A stretch of DNA of 64,000 nucleotides from Cognatishimia activa (GTDB lineage: Bacteria > Pseudomonadota > Alphaproteobacteria > Rhodobacterales > Rhodobacteraceae), in assembly GCF_017798205.1 (NCBI RefSeq), contig NZ_CP060010.1:1674001-1738000 (forward strand). Direction: 5' to 3'. Position 1 is the first letter of the stretch; every line of letters begins with the position of its first letter. Below, one piece after another: positions 54,312 to 62,876 of the stretch. Under the pieces are notes generated by a model, which worked only from the letters and a program-made list of their open reading frames with translations, did not search any database and had not been told where the DNA came from. The translations under genes were made by a program, and so were the position numbers.

Positions 54312-54925
54312 TGCGCCTCCTTTGCGGTCAACAGCCCCTCGGCCACCAAACGATCTGCCCAACCCTGTGGGCCTTCAAACAGATGCGTCTTCCAGCCCCG
54401 CGCCTGAGCCATTTCGATATTGTCCATGCGGTCGTCCGCAAACAAGAGCCGGTCCGGCTCGATCGCGCTGTCTTCTTCGACGATCTCATAGATGCGATTA
54501 AAGGGTTTCACATGCCCTAGTTTGCCCGAAACATAGTAGCGATCGAATTCTTTCAGGATCTCAAAGACCTCTGAGGCGCGGTCCCAGATGTCATCGCCAA
54601 AGTTTGACAAGACGAACACCGGAACCCCCTTGGCGCGCAAAGCCCGCAGAAGCCGCCAAGAATGATCAATTGCGGGCCCTGCGAGGTCAAACCAATTGTC
54701 ATGCCACATGCGGATAGCGTCGCCCCACTTCGGATGCTCTTCGGCAAACGCATAGGCGCGTTCCTTGAGCGGAGCCCCCAGATCGACGTCATTGTTCATA
54801 TCGTGCAGATCAAGCTCGGCAAACATGTCGCGACGCTTGTCTTCGCCAATCAGGCGGTCATAGGCGCGCTCCGGCTGCCACTCAATCAGGACGTTTCCAA
54901 CATCAAAAACAACGGCGTCTATCGG
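54308..54925 (-). CDS. HAD family hydrolase
   Basis: A 205-residue haloacid dehalogenase-type hydrolase. Motif I is IDAVVFDVGNVLIEW with the nucleophile Asp, motif II is FVLSNFGDD, motif III is the Lys in YVSGKLGHVKPF, and motif IV is LLFADDRMDNIEMA. The start is a GTG at 54925, with AAGGAAG about ten bases in front. A longer ORF from 54988 has an implausible N-terminus. Substrate unknown. Co-transcribed with the cyclodeaminase-like gene. Confidence 0.9.
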   Translation of the reverse strand, partial: PIDAVVFDVGNVLIEWQPERAYDRLIGEDKRRDMFAELDLHDMNNDVDLGAPLKERAYAFAEEHPKWGDAIRMWHDNWFDLAGPAIDHSWRLLRALRAKGVPVFVLSNFGDDIWDRASEVFEILKEFDRYYVSGKLGHVKPFNRIYEIVEEDSAIEPDRLLFADDRMDNIEMAQARGWKTHLFEGPQGWADRLVAEGLLTAKEAQ

Positions 54926-55045
54926 CACGGGAGGCTTCCTTTTGACTGAATTTGGCCCGACAGAACCAAGCCAAGCAACAACATGCAAGCCGAAACGAAA
55001 TCAGGCCCAACATAGGGGGCCTGAAATCAAGCAAGATGCCAGGGA

Positions 55046-55945
55046 TTAGTGGGTGTTGTACCACTCCACCATCTGCTCGGGGTGCTCGGAGAAATACTGG
55101 TAGCCGCGGAAGCGCTGGGTGGTGCCCTCGATCCAGTAGAGTTTTTTGTCCTCAACCGGAATATTGTCATAAACCGCCTGAACATCCTCTTCGGCATAGG
55201 TCGCGGAGTCCTTGCGCACTTGGATCACGAAGGTCGGCACTTTCACATGTGCCGCATCCAACTGCGGAGAGCTGTCCTCGATGCGGAAGCCCCAGATCTC
55301 ACGATAGTTGCGCTCAAAGGCGTCATAACCGCGTTTGCCCATGCGCAGGCTCTTGGACAGTTTACGCACCAGAACTTCACCTGAAATTGGCTGGACCAGG
55401 ATCATCGACTTGATGCCCTCAAAGGCCTCTGGGTGTTTCTCCATGGCCACCAGGGTCGCGTTGCCGCCCAGGCAGATGGACTGCAGGTGGATGTCCATAT
55501 CTTTGGTCTTTGGGTTGCTGCGCACATAGTTCAGCGAGCCCAAAACGTCTTTGTATTCAAAGAGTTTCGGGTTGTAGCCTTTGTTCTGACCCGGCGCGGA
55601 ATAGCCGTGGTTGCGCAGGTCATAGGCCAGCACGTTATAGCCCGCTTCGACCAGAGCTTTGTATTTCGGGATGAAGTTCACCTCAAACCCGCCAGCCTGG
55701 CGCCACCCTTTCAGGTGACCGGCATAGCCATAGCGGTTTCCGGGCGAAAAGTGGTTGCAGATCACGATTTTATTGGAAGGTTTTTTGGCGGGCATATACC
55801 AGCCTTCCAAGGTGATCCCATCAGCGGATTGGAAGGATACGTCCTCATACTCGAGGCCGAATTCATCGGGGCGACGCAGGATTGGCGAGCGGCGGGTATC
55901 GGCGATCATGCCAGCAATGCGGCGCATCATGAAGTTAACGATCAT
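55046..55945 (-). CDS. alpha/beta hydrolase
   Basis: A 299-residue alpha/beta-hydrolase fold protein with IVICNHFSPGNRYGY as the oxyanion region, YNVLAYDLRNHGYS, and a nucleophile elbow that reads SICLGGNATL, where Cys replaces the second residue of GXSXG (here S-I-C-L-G). The catalytic serine is therefore in doubt; Cys may serve instead. The Asp and His positions are not certain. The start at 55945 follows AAGGAC. Function unknown; it is a single-gene unit. Confidence 0.82.
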   Translation of the reverse strand: MIVNFMMRRIAGMIADTRRSPILRRPDEFGLEYEDVSFQSADGITLEGWYMPAKKPSNKIVICNHFSPGNRYGYAGHLKGWRQAGGFEVNFIPKYKALVEAGYNVLAYDLRNHGYSAPGQNKGYNPKLFEYKDVLGSLNYVRSNPKTKDMDIHLQSICLGGNATLVAMEKHPEAFEGIKSMILVQPISGEVLVRKLSKSLRMGKRGYDAFERNYREIWGFRIEDSSPQLDAAHVKVPTFVIQVRKDSATYAEEDVQAVYDNIPVEDKKLYWIEGTTQRFRGYQYFSEHPEQMVEWYNTH

Positions 55946-56123
55946 AGGTCTTAGTCCTTTCAGTGCTTCCTGAGGTCGGGGCAATGCGAGACCAGTCAGT
56001 TCAAGTGTTGCGCGATTTACAGTGTTGCGCGTTTTGTAAGGTGTATTTGTACAAAAATACGCAAACTGTCAAGTGGTAAGGTTTGGTGGAAAATCAAACC
56101 AGCCATGCGCAATGCGCATAAGC

Positions 56124-56169
56124 CGGAAACTTTCAAAGTTTCCGACGTCGATTTCTTTCAAAGAAATCG
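56124..56169. repeat. paired-palindrome repeat, copy 3
   Basis: Two perfect 21-base palindromes (56124-56144 and 56149-56169) separated by ACGT, the same 21+4+21 layout as the other copies. It lies 14 bases after the stop of the EamA gene on the minus strand. Confidence 0.9.
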
Positions 56170-56182
56170 GGTCTAGTCAGGT

Positions 56183-57148
56183 TTACTGTGGACGCGGTGG
56201 ATGCCGGTCCGGAGACTGAGCCGCAAGGCTTTCACGCCAAACCACAAAGAGGCCAGCGCCCACAATCAGGATCATGCCCACCCAAGAATTCACGCTTGGC
56301 CAATCGCCAAAAATGACAACGCCAAACATGACTCCCATCGGTAAAGCGACATATTCAAGTGGTGCCACAAGGCTTGCTTCGCCCAAACGGTAGGCCTGAC
56401 TGACGAAGTAGTTAGACCCCGCCGTCGCAACGCCGATGATCAGGAAAAGCGGCAAATCGGACATCACCGGCCAAATCCAGGGCCGCAGCAAGAACGCGAA
56501 AAGTTCGCCCCCCATTCCGTCATATTGCCCGGCTCCAAAAGCGATCCCCATAGCGCCCATGATCACAAAAAAGGTCAGCTGCAGGTACAGCGACATCGTC
56601 GTGGCCGTCACTGCATCCCCAATCGCACGGGTCATCACTTGCAGGATCGCATAGCAGGCCGCCGCGATCAGAGGCAGGAGGAACGCGATCTGAAAGCCCT
56701 CGCCACCCGGCCGCAGCATGATCAGAACACCGATTAGCCCGATCCCCACGGCAGACCACCTGCGAGGGCCAGCGGTTTCTCCGAGAAACACGACCGACAT
56801 CGCCAAAATCATCAAAGGACAGATGAAAAAGATCCCGACCGTATCGGCAATCGGTAAGATGGCGATCCCAAGGAAGAAGAACAGATTGGCCAAGACCATC
56901 AACAGCCCGCGCACGATCAAAACACCTTGGCGGCTGCCGCGCAGCGACAATTTCTGACGTTCAAAAGGCGCGAGTACAAAGAGGATCACTGCAATGGCAA
57001 TGATCGAGCGCAGGAACATCATCTGCGGCAGCGAGAAATCACCGCTCATGAACTTCACCGTGGCGTCATTCACCGAGAAACATAGCGAAGAGGTCACCGC
57101 GGCAATCGCCCCGAGCGTGTTTCTCGACATATGCGCAAAAGCAACCAT
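56183..57148 (-). CDS. EamA/DMT-family transporter
   Basis: A 321-residue drug/metabolite transporter with about ten helices and two EamA repeats (AAVTSSLCFSVNDATVKFM near the start; LPLIAAACYAILQVMTRA as the start of the second). The second repeat ends LVAPLEYVALPMGVMFGVVIF. The start at 57148 has a strong GGGAGG; an extra N-terminal five residues at 57163 are possible. Substrate unknown; metabolite or amino acid export is common in this family. Confidence 0.92.
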   Translation of the reverse strand: MVAFAHMSRNTLGAIAAVTSSLCFSVNDATVKFMSGDFSLPQMMFLRSIIAIAVILFVLAPFERQKLSLRGSRQGVLIVRGLLMVLANLFFFLGIAILPIADTVGIFFICPLMILAMSVVFLGETAGPRRWSAVGIGLIGVLIMLRPGGEGFQIAFLLPLIAAACYAILQVMTRAIGDAVTATTMSLYLQLTFFVIMGAMGIAFGAGQYDGMGGELFAFLLRPWIWPVMSDLPLFLIIGVATAGSNYFVSQAYRLGEASLVAPLEYVALPMGVMFGVVIFGDWPSVNSWVGMILIVGAGLFVVWRESLAAQSPDRHPPRPQ

Positions 57149-57234
57149 GCGTGCCTCCCTCAATCAAAGCAAAGCACGCGATTGGCGCTTAGGTCTGAAC
57201 CATAAACGACATAGAGGACAGTTTGCGGCAGCAG

Positions 57235-57684
57235 CTAGGCTTTGGCCGCGCGCAAGACCCGCTCAAGACTATCGAGGAACCGGCTGCGGTCGGCCTTGGT
57301 AAATCCCTTGCCGCCGCCTTGCGTAAACGGATCCGCAGACCGTAGATCCGCCATCAGATCCCGCATGGCGAGGGCTTCTTTGACGTTCTGCGTGGTCAGG
57401 GCCTCGCCATTATGCTTCAGCACCTTCGCGCCTGCATCCACCACTTTGGCGGCCAGTGGGATGTCGCCGGTCACGACCACATCCCCCACGCCCGCGCGAT
57501 CAGCGATCCACATATCGGCCACGTCAGGCCCCTCCGGGACGATCACATTTTCCACCAAAGGATTTTGCGACGGCCGCAGCCCGCCATTGGACACCACATA
57601 GACCTTCACCTTGTGGCGTGTCGCGACCCGCTCGACCTCGGCTTTCACCGGGCAGGCGTCCGCGTCCATATAGATGGCGGTCAC
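57235..57684 (-). CDS. YaiI/YqxD family (DUF188) protein
   Basis: A 149-residue PIN-related DUF188 protein: [21 protein letters not shown] at the start and [20 protein letters not shown] in the middle match the family. The acidic residues in MDADACP and GDIPLA could bind metal. The role is unknown; a nuclease activity is predicted for this fold. Four-base overlap with sthA. Confidence 0.92.
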   Translation of the reverse strand: MTAIYMDADACPVKAEVERVATRHKVKVYVVSNGGLRPSQNPLVENVIVPEGPDVADMWIADRAGVGDVVVTGDIPLAAKVVDAGAKVLKHNGEALTTQNVKEALAMRDLMADLRSADPFTQGGGKGFTKADRSRFLDSLERVLRAAKA

Positions 57685-59123
57685 GATTTGGCTTTCTTGT
57701 TGGTCTTCTTTGCGACCTTGAATTCCTCAGGGATAGGCATGCGGTTAAAGGCGTCCAGACCTGCGATCCGGTAGGCCTCGGCCAAGGTCGGATAGTTGAA
57801 GGTGTTTTCGACGAAATAATCGACCGTGCCTTTCAGGTTCAGCACCGCCTGCGCGATGTGGATCAGCTCGGTTGCGCCTTCACCCACGATCTGCACACCC
57901 AGCACGCGACGCGTCTTGAGGCTGATCAGCATTTTCAGCATGCCTTGCTCAAGCCCCATGATATGCCCGCGCGAAGTCTCGCGGAAACGTGCGACGCCGA
58001 CCTCATAGGGGATTTTGCGCTCCTGTAGTTCCTCTTCGGACATGCCACAGGTCGAGATTTCCGGCACCGAATAGATGCCATAAGGAAACCACGGGCTTTC
58101 CGGCAGAGTAGGGGTCTCAAGCGCGTGACAGGCCGCAACACGGCCCTGTTGCATCGAGGTGGAGGCAAGGCTCGGGTGGCCGATGACATCGCCGGCTGCG
58201 TATATATGCCCAACCTCGGTCTGATAGGTCTTGCGATCCACAGAGATCCGCCCGCGATGGTCGGTTTCCAGACCAACCGCATCCAGGTTCAGCTTGCTTG
58301 TCGCGCCCATACGCCCCGCTGCAAACAAGAGCATCTCAGCACGGACATGGCGGCCGTTCTCGAGGCTGACTTCGACGTGCTCGCCCATGTCCTCGACCTT
58401 TTCAATCGCAGACCCCAAACGCAAGTCGACGCCGTTCTCGCGGATCTCATGGGTAAACTCGGCAATTAGTCCGTCGTCGATGAAATCAAGGAAACTGTCG
58501 CGCGGCTCAATCAGGGTCACGTTCACGTCCAGAGCCGAGAACATGGTGGCATATTCCACGCCAATAACCCCCGCGCCGACAACGACCAATGAACGCGGGA
58601 TCCGCGCCATCTCGAGGAATTCGTCGCTGTCCACAATGGTTTCGCCATTGAATGGAATAGTGTCAGGCCGGAACGTCTTGGTGCCGGTCGAGATCAGGAA
58701 CTTCTCGCCCGTGATCCGCGTGGTCTCACCGCCTTCAATGGCGACCTCGATCTCGTTCGGGCCGACAAAGCTCGCGATCCCATTCAGCGTATCCACATGG
58801 TTGCGGTTGAACTGATGCTCAAGCACGTCGACTTCATAATCGAGCGTCATGTGGAGGCGCGCTTTCAGGTCTTCGGCGCGGATCTGGTCTTTGACGCGGT
58901 AAGACCGCCCATAAAAGCTGCGTTCCCGCCATCCTGACAGATTCAAAACCGTCTCGCGCAGGGTCTTGGAGGGGATGGTGCCCGTATGCACCGACACACC
59001 GCCCAGTTTATCCTGACGATCCACCACCAGAACACGACGCTTGAGTTTCCCCGCCTGAATTGCCGCCGCACGGCCTGAGGGGCCAGAGCCGATGACGATC
59101 AGATCAAAATCAAAACTGCTCAT
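57681..59123 (-). CDS. sthA: soluble pyridine nucleotide transhydrogenase
   Basis: A 480-residue flavoprotein that transfers hydride between NADPH and NAD. It has the FAD motif [17 protein letters not shown], and [15 protein letters not shown] in place of the CxxxxC active site of the dihydrolipoamide dehydrogenase family, which is diagnostic of SthA. NAD-binding [16 protein letters not shown] and the dimer-interface end are present. The C-terminus is lysine-rich. The start at 59123 is four bases from fghA. Confidence 0.94.
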   Translation of the reverse strand: MSSFDFDLIVIGSGPSGRAAAIQAGKLKRRVLVVDRQDKLGGVSVHTGTIPSKTLRETVLNLSGWRERSFYGRSYRVKDQIRAEDLKARLHMTLDYEVDVLEHQFNRNHVDTLNGIASFVGPNEIEVAIEGGETTRITGEKFLISTGTKTFRPDTIPFNGETIVDSDEFLEMARIPRSLVVVGAGVIGVEYATMFSALDVNVTLIEPRDSFLDFIDDGLIAEFTHEIRENGVDLRLGSAIEKVEDMGEHVEVSLENGRHVRAEMLLFAAGRMGATSKLNLDAVGLETDHRGRISVDRKTYQTEVGHIYAAGDVIGHPSLASTSMQQGRVAACHALETPTLPESPWFPYGIYSVPEISTCGMSEEELQERKIPYEVGVARFRETSRGHIMGLEQGMLKMLISLKTRRVLGVQIVGEGATELIHIAQAVLNLKGTVDYFVENTFNYPTLAEAYRIAGLDAFNRMPIPEEFKVAKKTNKKAKS

Positions 59124-59126
59124 GAG

Positions 59127-59960
59127 TTACTCTCCGTACAGGGCGTCGGCGTGGAAACTGATGTGGTCTTCCATGAAGGTCGCGACAAAGAAATAGCTGT
59201 GGTCATAGCCTTTCTGTAGTCGCAAGGTCGCCTCCTGGCGTCGCTCAGACACGGCAGCGGCTAAAGCCTCAGGGCGCAGAAGGTCAAGGAACTGATCTTC
59301 GGTCCCTGTGTCCACCAAGACAGGCCCGTCAAAGCCCGCGTTGTGCATCAACAGAGAGGCATCATGCGCGGCCCACAGACCCTCGTCCTCACCCAAATAG
59401 GCTGTCAGCTGTTTGCGGCCCCAATCAGACGCGGTTGGATTGCAGATTGGCGCAAAGGCAGAGACAGATTTGAACCGCCCCGGCAGAGACATCGCCAGCG
59501 TCAACGCGCCGTGGCCACCCATCGAATGACCCGTGATTGCCTGACGCTCCATATCTAAAGGGAAGTTATTGCCCAGAAACTCGGGCAATTCTTCGGCGAT
59601 ATAGTCCCACATCTGAAAATGCGCGGCCCATGGCGCCTGTGTGGCGTTCACATAGAACCCCGCGCCCTGACCCAGATCATAGGCCTCATCATCCGCAACG
59701 CCTTCGCCACGTGGAGAGGTATCTGGAAAGACCAACGCAATACCCTGTTCCGCAGCCCAAGCCTGTGCACCCGCTTTCACCATCGCGTTCTCATGCGTGC
59801 AGGTCAGGCCCGAGAGATACCAAAGAACAGGCACCGGCCCGTCTTTCGCCTCGGCAGGCAGGAACAGCCCAAAGGTCATATCGCAATGACAGCTTTCGGA
59901 CGCGTGCTTATAGACGCCCTGCGTGCCACCAAAACATGCGTTTTCCGAAATGATCTCCAT
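59127..59960 (-). CDS. fghA: S-formylglutathione hydrolase
   Basis: A 277-residue esterase-D-type alpha/beta hydrolase that releases formate from S-formylglutathione in formaldehyde detoxification. The nucleophile elbow GHSMGGHGAL, the acid TGTEDQFLD and the histidine in GYDHSYFFVATF complete the triad. It acts after AdhC, encoded near the right edge (62877-64000), but is separated from it by five other genes. Confidence 0.95.
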   Translation of the reverse strand: MEIISENACFGGTQGVYKHASESCHCDMTFGLFLPAEAKDGPVPVLWYLSGLTCTHENAMVKAGAQAWAAEQGIALVFPDTSPRGEGVADDEAYDLGQGAGFYVNATQAPWAAHFQMWDYIAEELPEFLGNNFPLDMERQAITGHSMGGHGALTLAMSLPGRFKSVSAFAPICNPTASDWGRKQLTAYLGEDEGLWAAHDASLLMHNAGFDGPVLVDTGTEDQFLDLLRPEALAAAVSERRQEATLRLQKGYDHSYFFVATFMEDHISFHADALYGE

Positions 59961-60070
59961 CGGCGTTGCTCCCTCATCCCCTATGGTTGCGTTGTGGCTA
60001 CCTCATGGCTTCCCCTTAGGGCAAGCGCCAACAAGACCTCGGGCTGTTCAAATCCGACCGCTGCCGCCTT

Positions 60071-61000
60071 TCACAGCATTTGCACCCAGCCGATGACCAG
60101 CGAGAGCGTCACAATCGAGATCGCCGTCGAAATCAGGATCGCGGTTGAGGCGCGTTGCGCGGCCACACCATAGTGCTGCGCCAACATAAAGACATTGCCC
60201 GCCACGGGCAGCGCCGCCGCCGCAATTATGACGCCAGCAGAGAATGCGTCGATCTTGAAAATCATCAGCGCACAGATCGCGACGGCAGCAGGATGCAGAA
60301 CCAACTTGCAAAAGGTGATCCAGCCCGCAACGCTGAGCCGTTCAGCCGATTTCCCCGCCAAGGATGCGCCAATCGCAAACAAAGCCCCCGGCGTCGCAGC
60401 AGAACCTAAGAGATCCAGAAATGTATTCGCGACCTCTGGGATCGGCCATTCCATAGCAGACCATCCAAGGCCCAGAACAATCGATACAATCATCGGATTG
60501 CGCAGCAGGCCCAAACCGATTGTGCGCAGAATCCCAAAGCTCATCCGCCCATCCCGTGCACCGGTGATCAAGATCACAATCAGCGAGGAAAAGACGATCA
60601 GATCGACCATCAGAACCAGCATATTCGGCCCAATCGAAGCCTCTCCGAACAAGAGCAGCAGCATCGGTATTCCCAGAAAGCCAACATTGCCAATGACCGC
60701 GCATTGGCTTTCGACGGCGGTGGTGGGTATGTCCTCGCCACGCAAAAGACAGACAACAGTTGCCACGATATAAACGGCCATCGTGCCCGCCAGATAGGCC
60801 CAGATGACCTGCCAATCCAGCACCTCGCCCAACGATAGGTTGGCCGAGAATTTGAACAGCATCGCCGACAGGGCGAAATAGAAAACGAACTTCGTCAGAT
60901 AGGCCGTGGCCTCTTCGTTAAAGAACCCACGGCGGCCCGCCATATAGCCAAGCCCAATGATTGCGAAAAATGGAAGGGTCTTTAGGAAAATCGCCAGCAT
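60071..61000 (-). CDS. AEC family (auxin efflux carrier-like) transporter
   Basis: A 309-residue permease with about ten membrane helices in two repeats. Landmarks are LPFFAIIGLGYMAGRRGFF, AVIGNVGFLGIPMLLLLFGE and IAAAALPVAGNVFMLAQHYG. The start at 61000 is ATG; a TTG at 61027 would lengthen it without improving the match. Malonate or other carboxylates are substrates of some members, but the context here gives no substrate. Confidence 0.88.
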   Translation of the reverse strand: MLAIFLKTLPFFAIIGLGYMAGRRGFFNEEATAYLTKFVFYFALSAMLFKFSANLSLGEVLDWQVIWAYLAGTMAVYIVATVVCLLRGEDIPTTAVESQCAVIGNVGFLGIPMLLLLFGEASIGPNMLVLMVDLIVFSSLIVILITGARDGRMSFGILRTIGLGLLRNPMIVSIVLGLGWSAMEWPIPEVANTFLDLLGSAATPGALFAIGASLAGKSAERLSVAGWITFCKLVLHPAAVAICALMIFKIDAFSAGVIIAAAALPVAGNVFMLAQHYGVAAQRASTAILISTAISIVTLSLVIGWVQML

Positions 61001-61049
61001 GCGGAATTGGTAACAGAATGCGACCAATCCGCAATGCCAATTCTCGGCG

Positions 61050-61439
61050 CTATGCCGTGCGCGGGGACCGCATGACCGAAATCATGATTGCGACGCCTAT
61101 GGCCCCGATCACCAGCCCTGCAATGACGCCCGCGCCCCCTGCGCCGAACCCAAAGATCATCACCGCGTCATGCAGGTTGAAGGCCACGATCGCAAACGCA
61201 CCGATCAACATCGGCTCCCGGGTGCCTTTGACCACGCCATAAACCGCAATCAGCGCCAGCGTCAGCTGGCGCCCCAGAAAAGCGCCAGTAACAGATCCCA
61301 AACTCGCTGGATCTCCGCTGAGATTGGCAAGGCCCGGGTTGCTCAGAGGGTTTGCGTAGGCCGGTAGGGTGAACACCAGAATGATCGCGGCAAGAAGGGC
61401 CAACCCAATGCGGGGCAGGCGGAATGTTTTGGGTGGCAT
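61050..61439 (-). CDS. small membrane protein of unknown function
   Basis: A 129-residue protein with four predicted membrane segments, including IGLALLAAIILVFTLPAYA near the N-terminus, which could be a cleaved signal, and GAGVIAGLVIGAIGVAIMISV at the end split in two here. GGAG stands eight bases before the ATG at 61439. It is divergent from a MarR regulator with a 26-base palindrome between them, so the regulator probably controls it. Function unknown. Confidence 0.82.
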   Translation of the reverse strand: MPPKTFRLPRIGLALLAAIILVFTLPAYANPLSNPGLANLSGDPASLGSVTGAFLGRQLTLALIAVYGVVKGTREPMLIGAFAIVAFNLHDAVMIFGFGAGGAGVIAGLVIGAIGVAIMISVMRSPRTA

Positions 61440-61456
61440 AACTATCTCCAGAATCA

Positions 61457-61482
61457 TATTTATCTTTCTGGAAAGATAAATA
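61457..61482. promoter_or_regulatory. 26-base palindrome, likely MarR operator
   Basis: Perfect arms TATTTATCTTTC (61457-61468) and GAAAGATAAATA (61471-61482) around TG. It sits in the divergent promoter region between the small membrane protein gene and the MarR gene. Length, AT-richness and position fit a MarR-family operator. Confidence 0.75.
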
Positions 61483-61544
61483 CTGGATTTGCGTCTTGCA
61501 ATAGCAAAGCCTCGACTTCATGACGGTTGAGAAAGGAGAGACGC

Positions 61545-62021
61545 ATGCCAGGGTCTGATCGACGCAGTTGGCCCCCAGAGGGCACGCCCGCCGCGCGGGT
61601 TGTCGGCGGCCTTTTCCGCAGTCGAAATTATGTGTGGGACAACGACCACCGGATCGTTGCAACCTATGGCGTGACCTGGACGCAGTTCCTGACCCTCATG
61701 GCGCTCAGGTCTGCGGGGCCTGATTTTGTGCTGTCTCCGACCGAACTCTACGATGCAACACAGGCCAGCTCGGGTGGCATGACCAAGATGCTGCATGGGC
61801 TGGCCGACAAAGATTACATTCGGCGCGTCCCAAACCCAGAGGACAAGCGCAGCAAACTGGTGCAGCTCACCGACACAGGCGCAGATCTGGCCGAAGAGAT
61901 TGTGGACCGTCTGATCGCAACGAATACTGAGCTCTTCGGGTCTATTTTGTCAGATGAGGAATGCGCGACGCTGGCGGGGCTACTTCAAAAACTCAGCAAA
62001 GGCCTGCAAGACAAGAAATAG
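61545..62021 (+). CDS. MarR-family transcriptional regulator
   Basis: A 158-residue winged-helix regulator. Helix-turn-helix VLSPTELYDATQASSGGMTK and the wing DYIRRVPNPEDKRSKLVQLTD are typical. It starts at ATG 61545 after AAAGGAG; an upstream in-frame TTG at 61527 is ignored. It is divergent from a small membrane protein gene, and the palindrome between them is the probable autoregulatory operator. The ligand is unknown. Confidence 0.93.
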   Translation: MPGSDRRSWPPEGTPAARVVGGLFRSRNYVWDNDHRIVATYGVTWTQFLTLMALRSAGPDFVLSPTELYDATQASSGGMTKMLHGLADKDYIRRVPNPEDKRSKLVQLTDTGADLAEEIVDRLIATNTELFGSILSDEECATLAGLLQKLSKGLQDKK

Positions 62022-62161
62022 ATCACCGTTCGTTTACCTAGATCAGTCAATGTTTTGCCTTGAACTCCGCGCGCCCTAGCTTACATGCAAGCTCCGTCCA
62101 CAGGTTGATCTCGGAATTTTGAGATGCGCTGACCCTGGGGCAAGAAATGATACGCTTGAAA

Positions 62162-62180
62162 AAACTGAACTGGTCAGTTT
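62162..62180. promoter_or_regulatory. inverted repeat upstream of the TetR gene
   Basis: AAACTGA (62162-62168) and TCAGTTT (62174-62180), with spacer ACTGG. It stands 31 bases before the TetR start codon and fits an autoregulatory operator of a TetR-family repressor. Confidence 0.55.
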
Positions 62181-62210
62181 AAATCTGTAGTCAAATAGTG
62201 ACAGGATCTT

Positions 62211-62828
62211 ATGAACACCCAAACCCCGATTATTCGTAAAGGTCGCAAGGTCGACCAAGTCCTCGCCGGTGCGCGCGAGGTATTCCTGCGCGACGGGTTT
62301 GAAGGGGCCAGTGTGGACGAGATCGCAAAGGTCTCGGGCGTGTCCAAGGCGACGCTCTATAGCTATTTCACCGACAAACGGCGCCTGTTCCAAGAGGTCA
62401 TTCAGGCCGAATGCGACCGCATGTCCCGCGAGATCGAGGCGCAGATCGATCCGGATGCTCCGACGCGTGAGGCGCTCTTGACCGCGGCCTATGGAATGAC
62501 GCGCTTTCTTGTGTCGCGCTTTGCGCAACGGGTGTTTCGGATTTGCTTGGCGGAACGGGATCGTTTCCCCGAACTCAGCCAGACCTATTTCGAAAGTGGT
62601 CCCAAGAATGGCCATGAGCAACTGGCCATGCATCTGAAAGCCGCGGCAGACTGCGGCGAGCTCAAGATCGAGAATGTTGATATGGCAGCATATCAGTTTG
62701 CGGAACTCTGCAAATCTGATCTGTTTGCCCGCGCGGCCTTTGGCATCGACTCAGAGTTTTCTGACGCCGAAATCGCACTGGTCGCCGAAGAAGCCGTTGA
62801 AACCTTTATGGCGCGCTACGGGGTGTAA
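62211..62828 (+). CDS. TetR/AcrR-family transcriptional regulator
   Basis: A 205-residue regulator with the TetR helix-turn-helix at the N-terminus: VLAGAREVFLRDGFEGASVDEIAKVSGVSKATLY read in pieces as VFLRDGFEGASVDEIAKVSG and VSKATLYSYFTDKRRLF. The C-terminal part (about 80-205) matches the AcrR C-terminal extension group. The controlled genes are unknown; adhC, convergent downstream, is transcribed from its own far end and is not an obvious target. Confidence 0.93.
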   Translation: MNTQTPIIRKGRKVDQVLAGAREVFLRDGFEGASVDEIAKVSGVSKATLYSYFTDKRRLFQEVIQAECDRMSREIEAQIDPDAPTREALLTAAYGMTRFLVSRFAQRVFRICLAERDRFPELSQTYFESGPKNGHEQLAMHLKAAADCGELKIENVDMAAYQFAELCKSDLFARAAFGIDSEFSDAEIALVAEEAVETFMARYGV

Positions 62829-62876
62829 ATCGGAAGGCGTAAGGCGGGCTTAAGCCCGCCCTACACTTGTTGTCTG

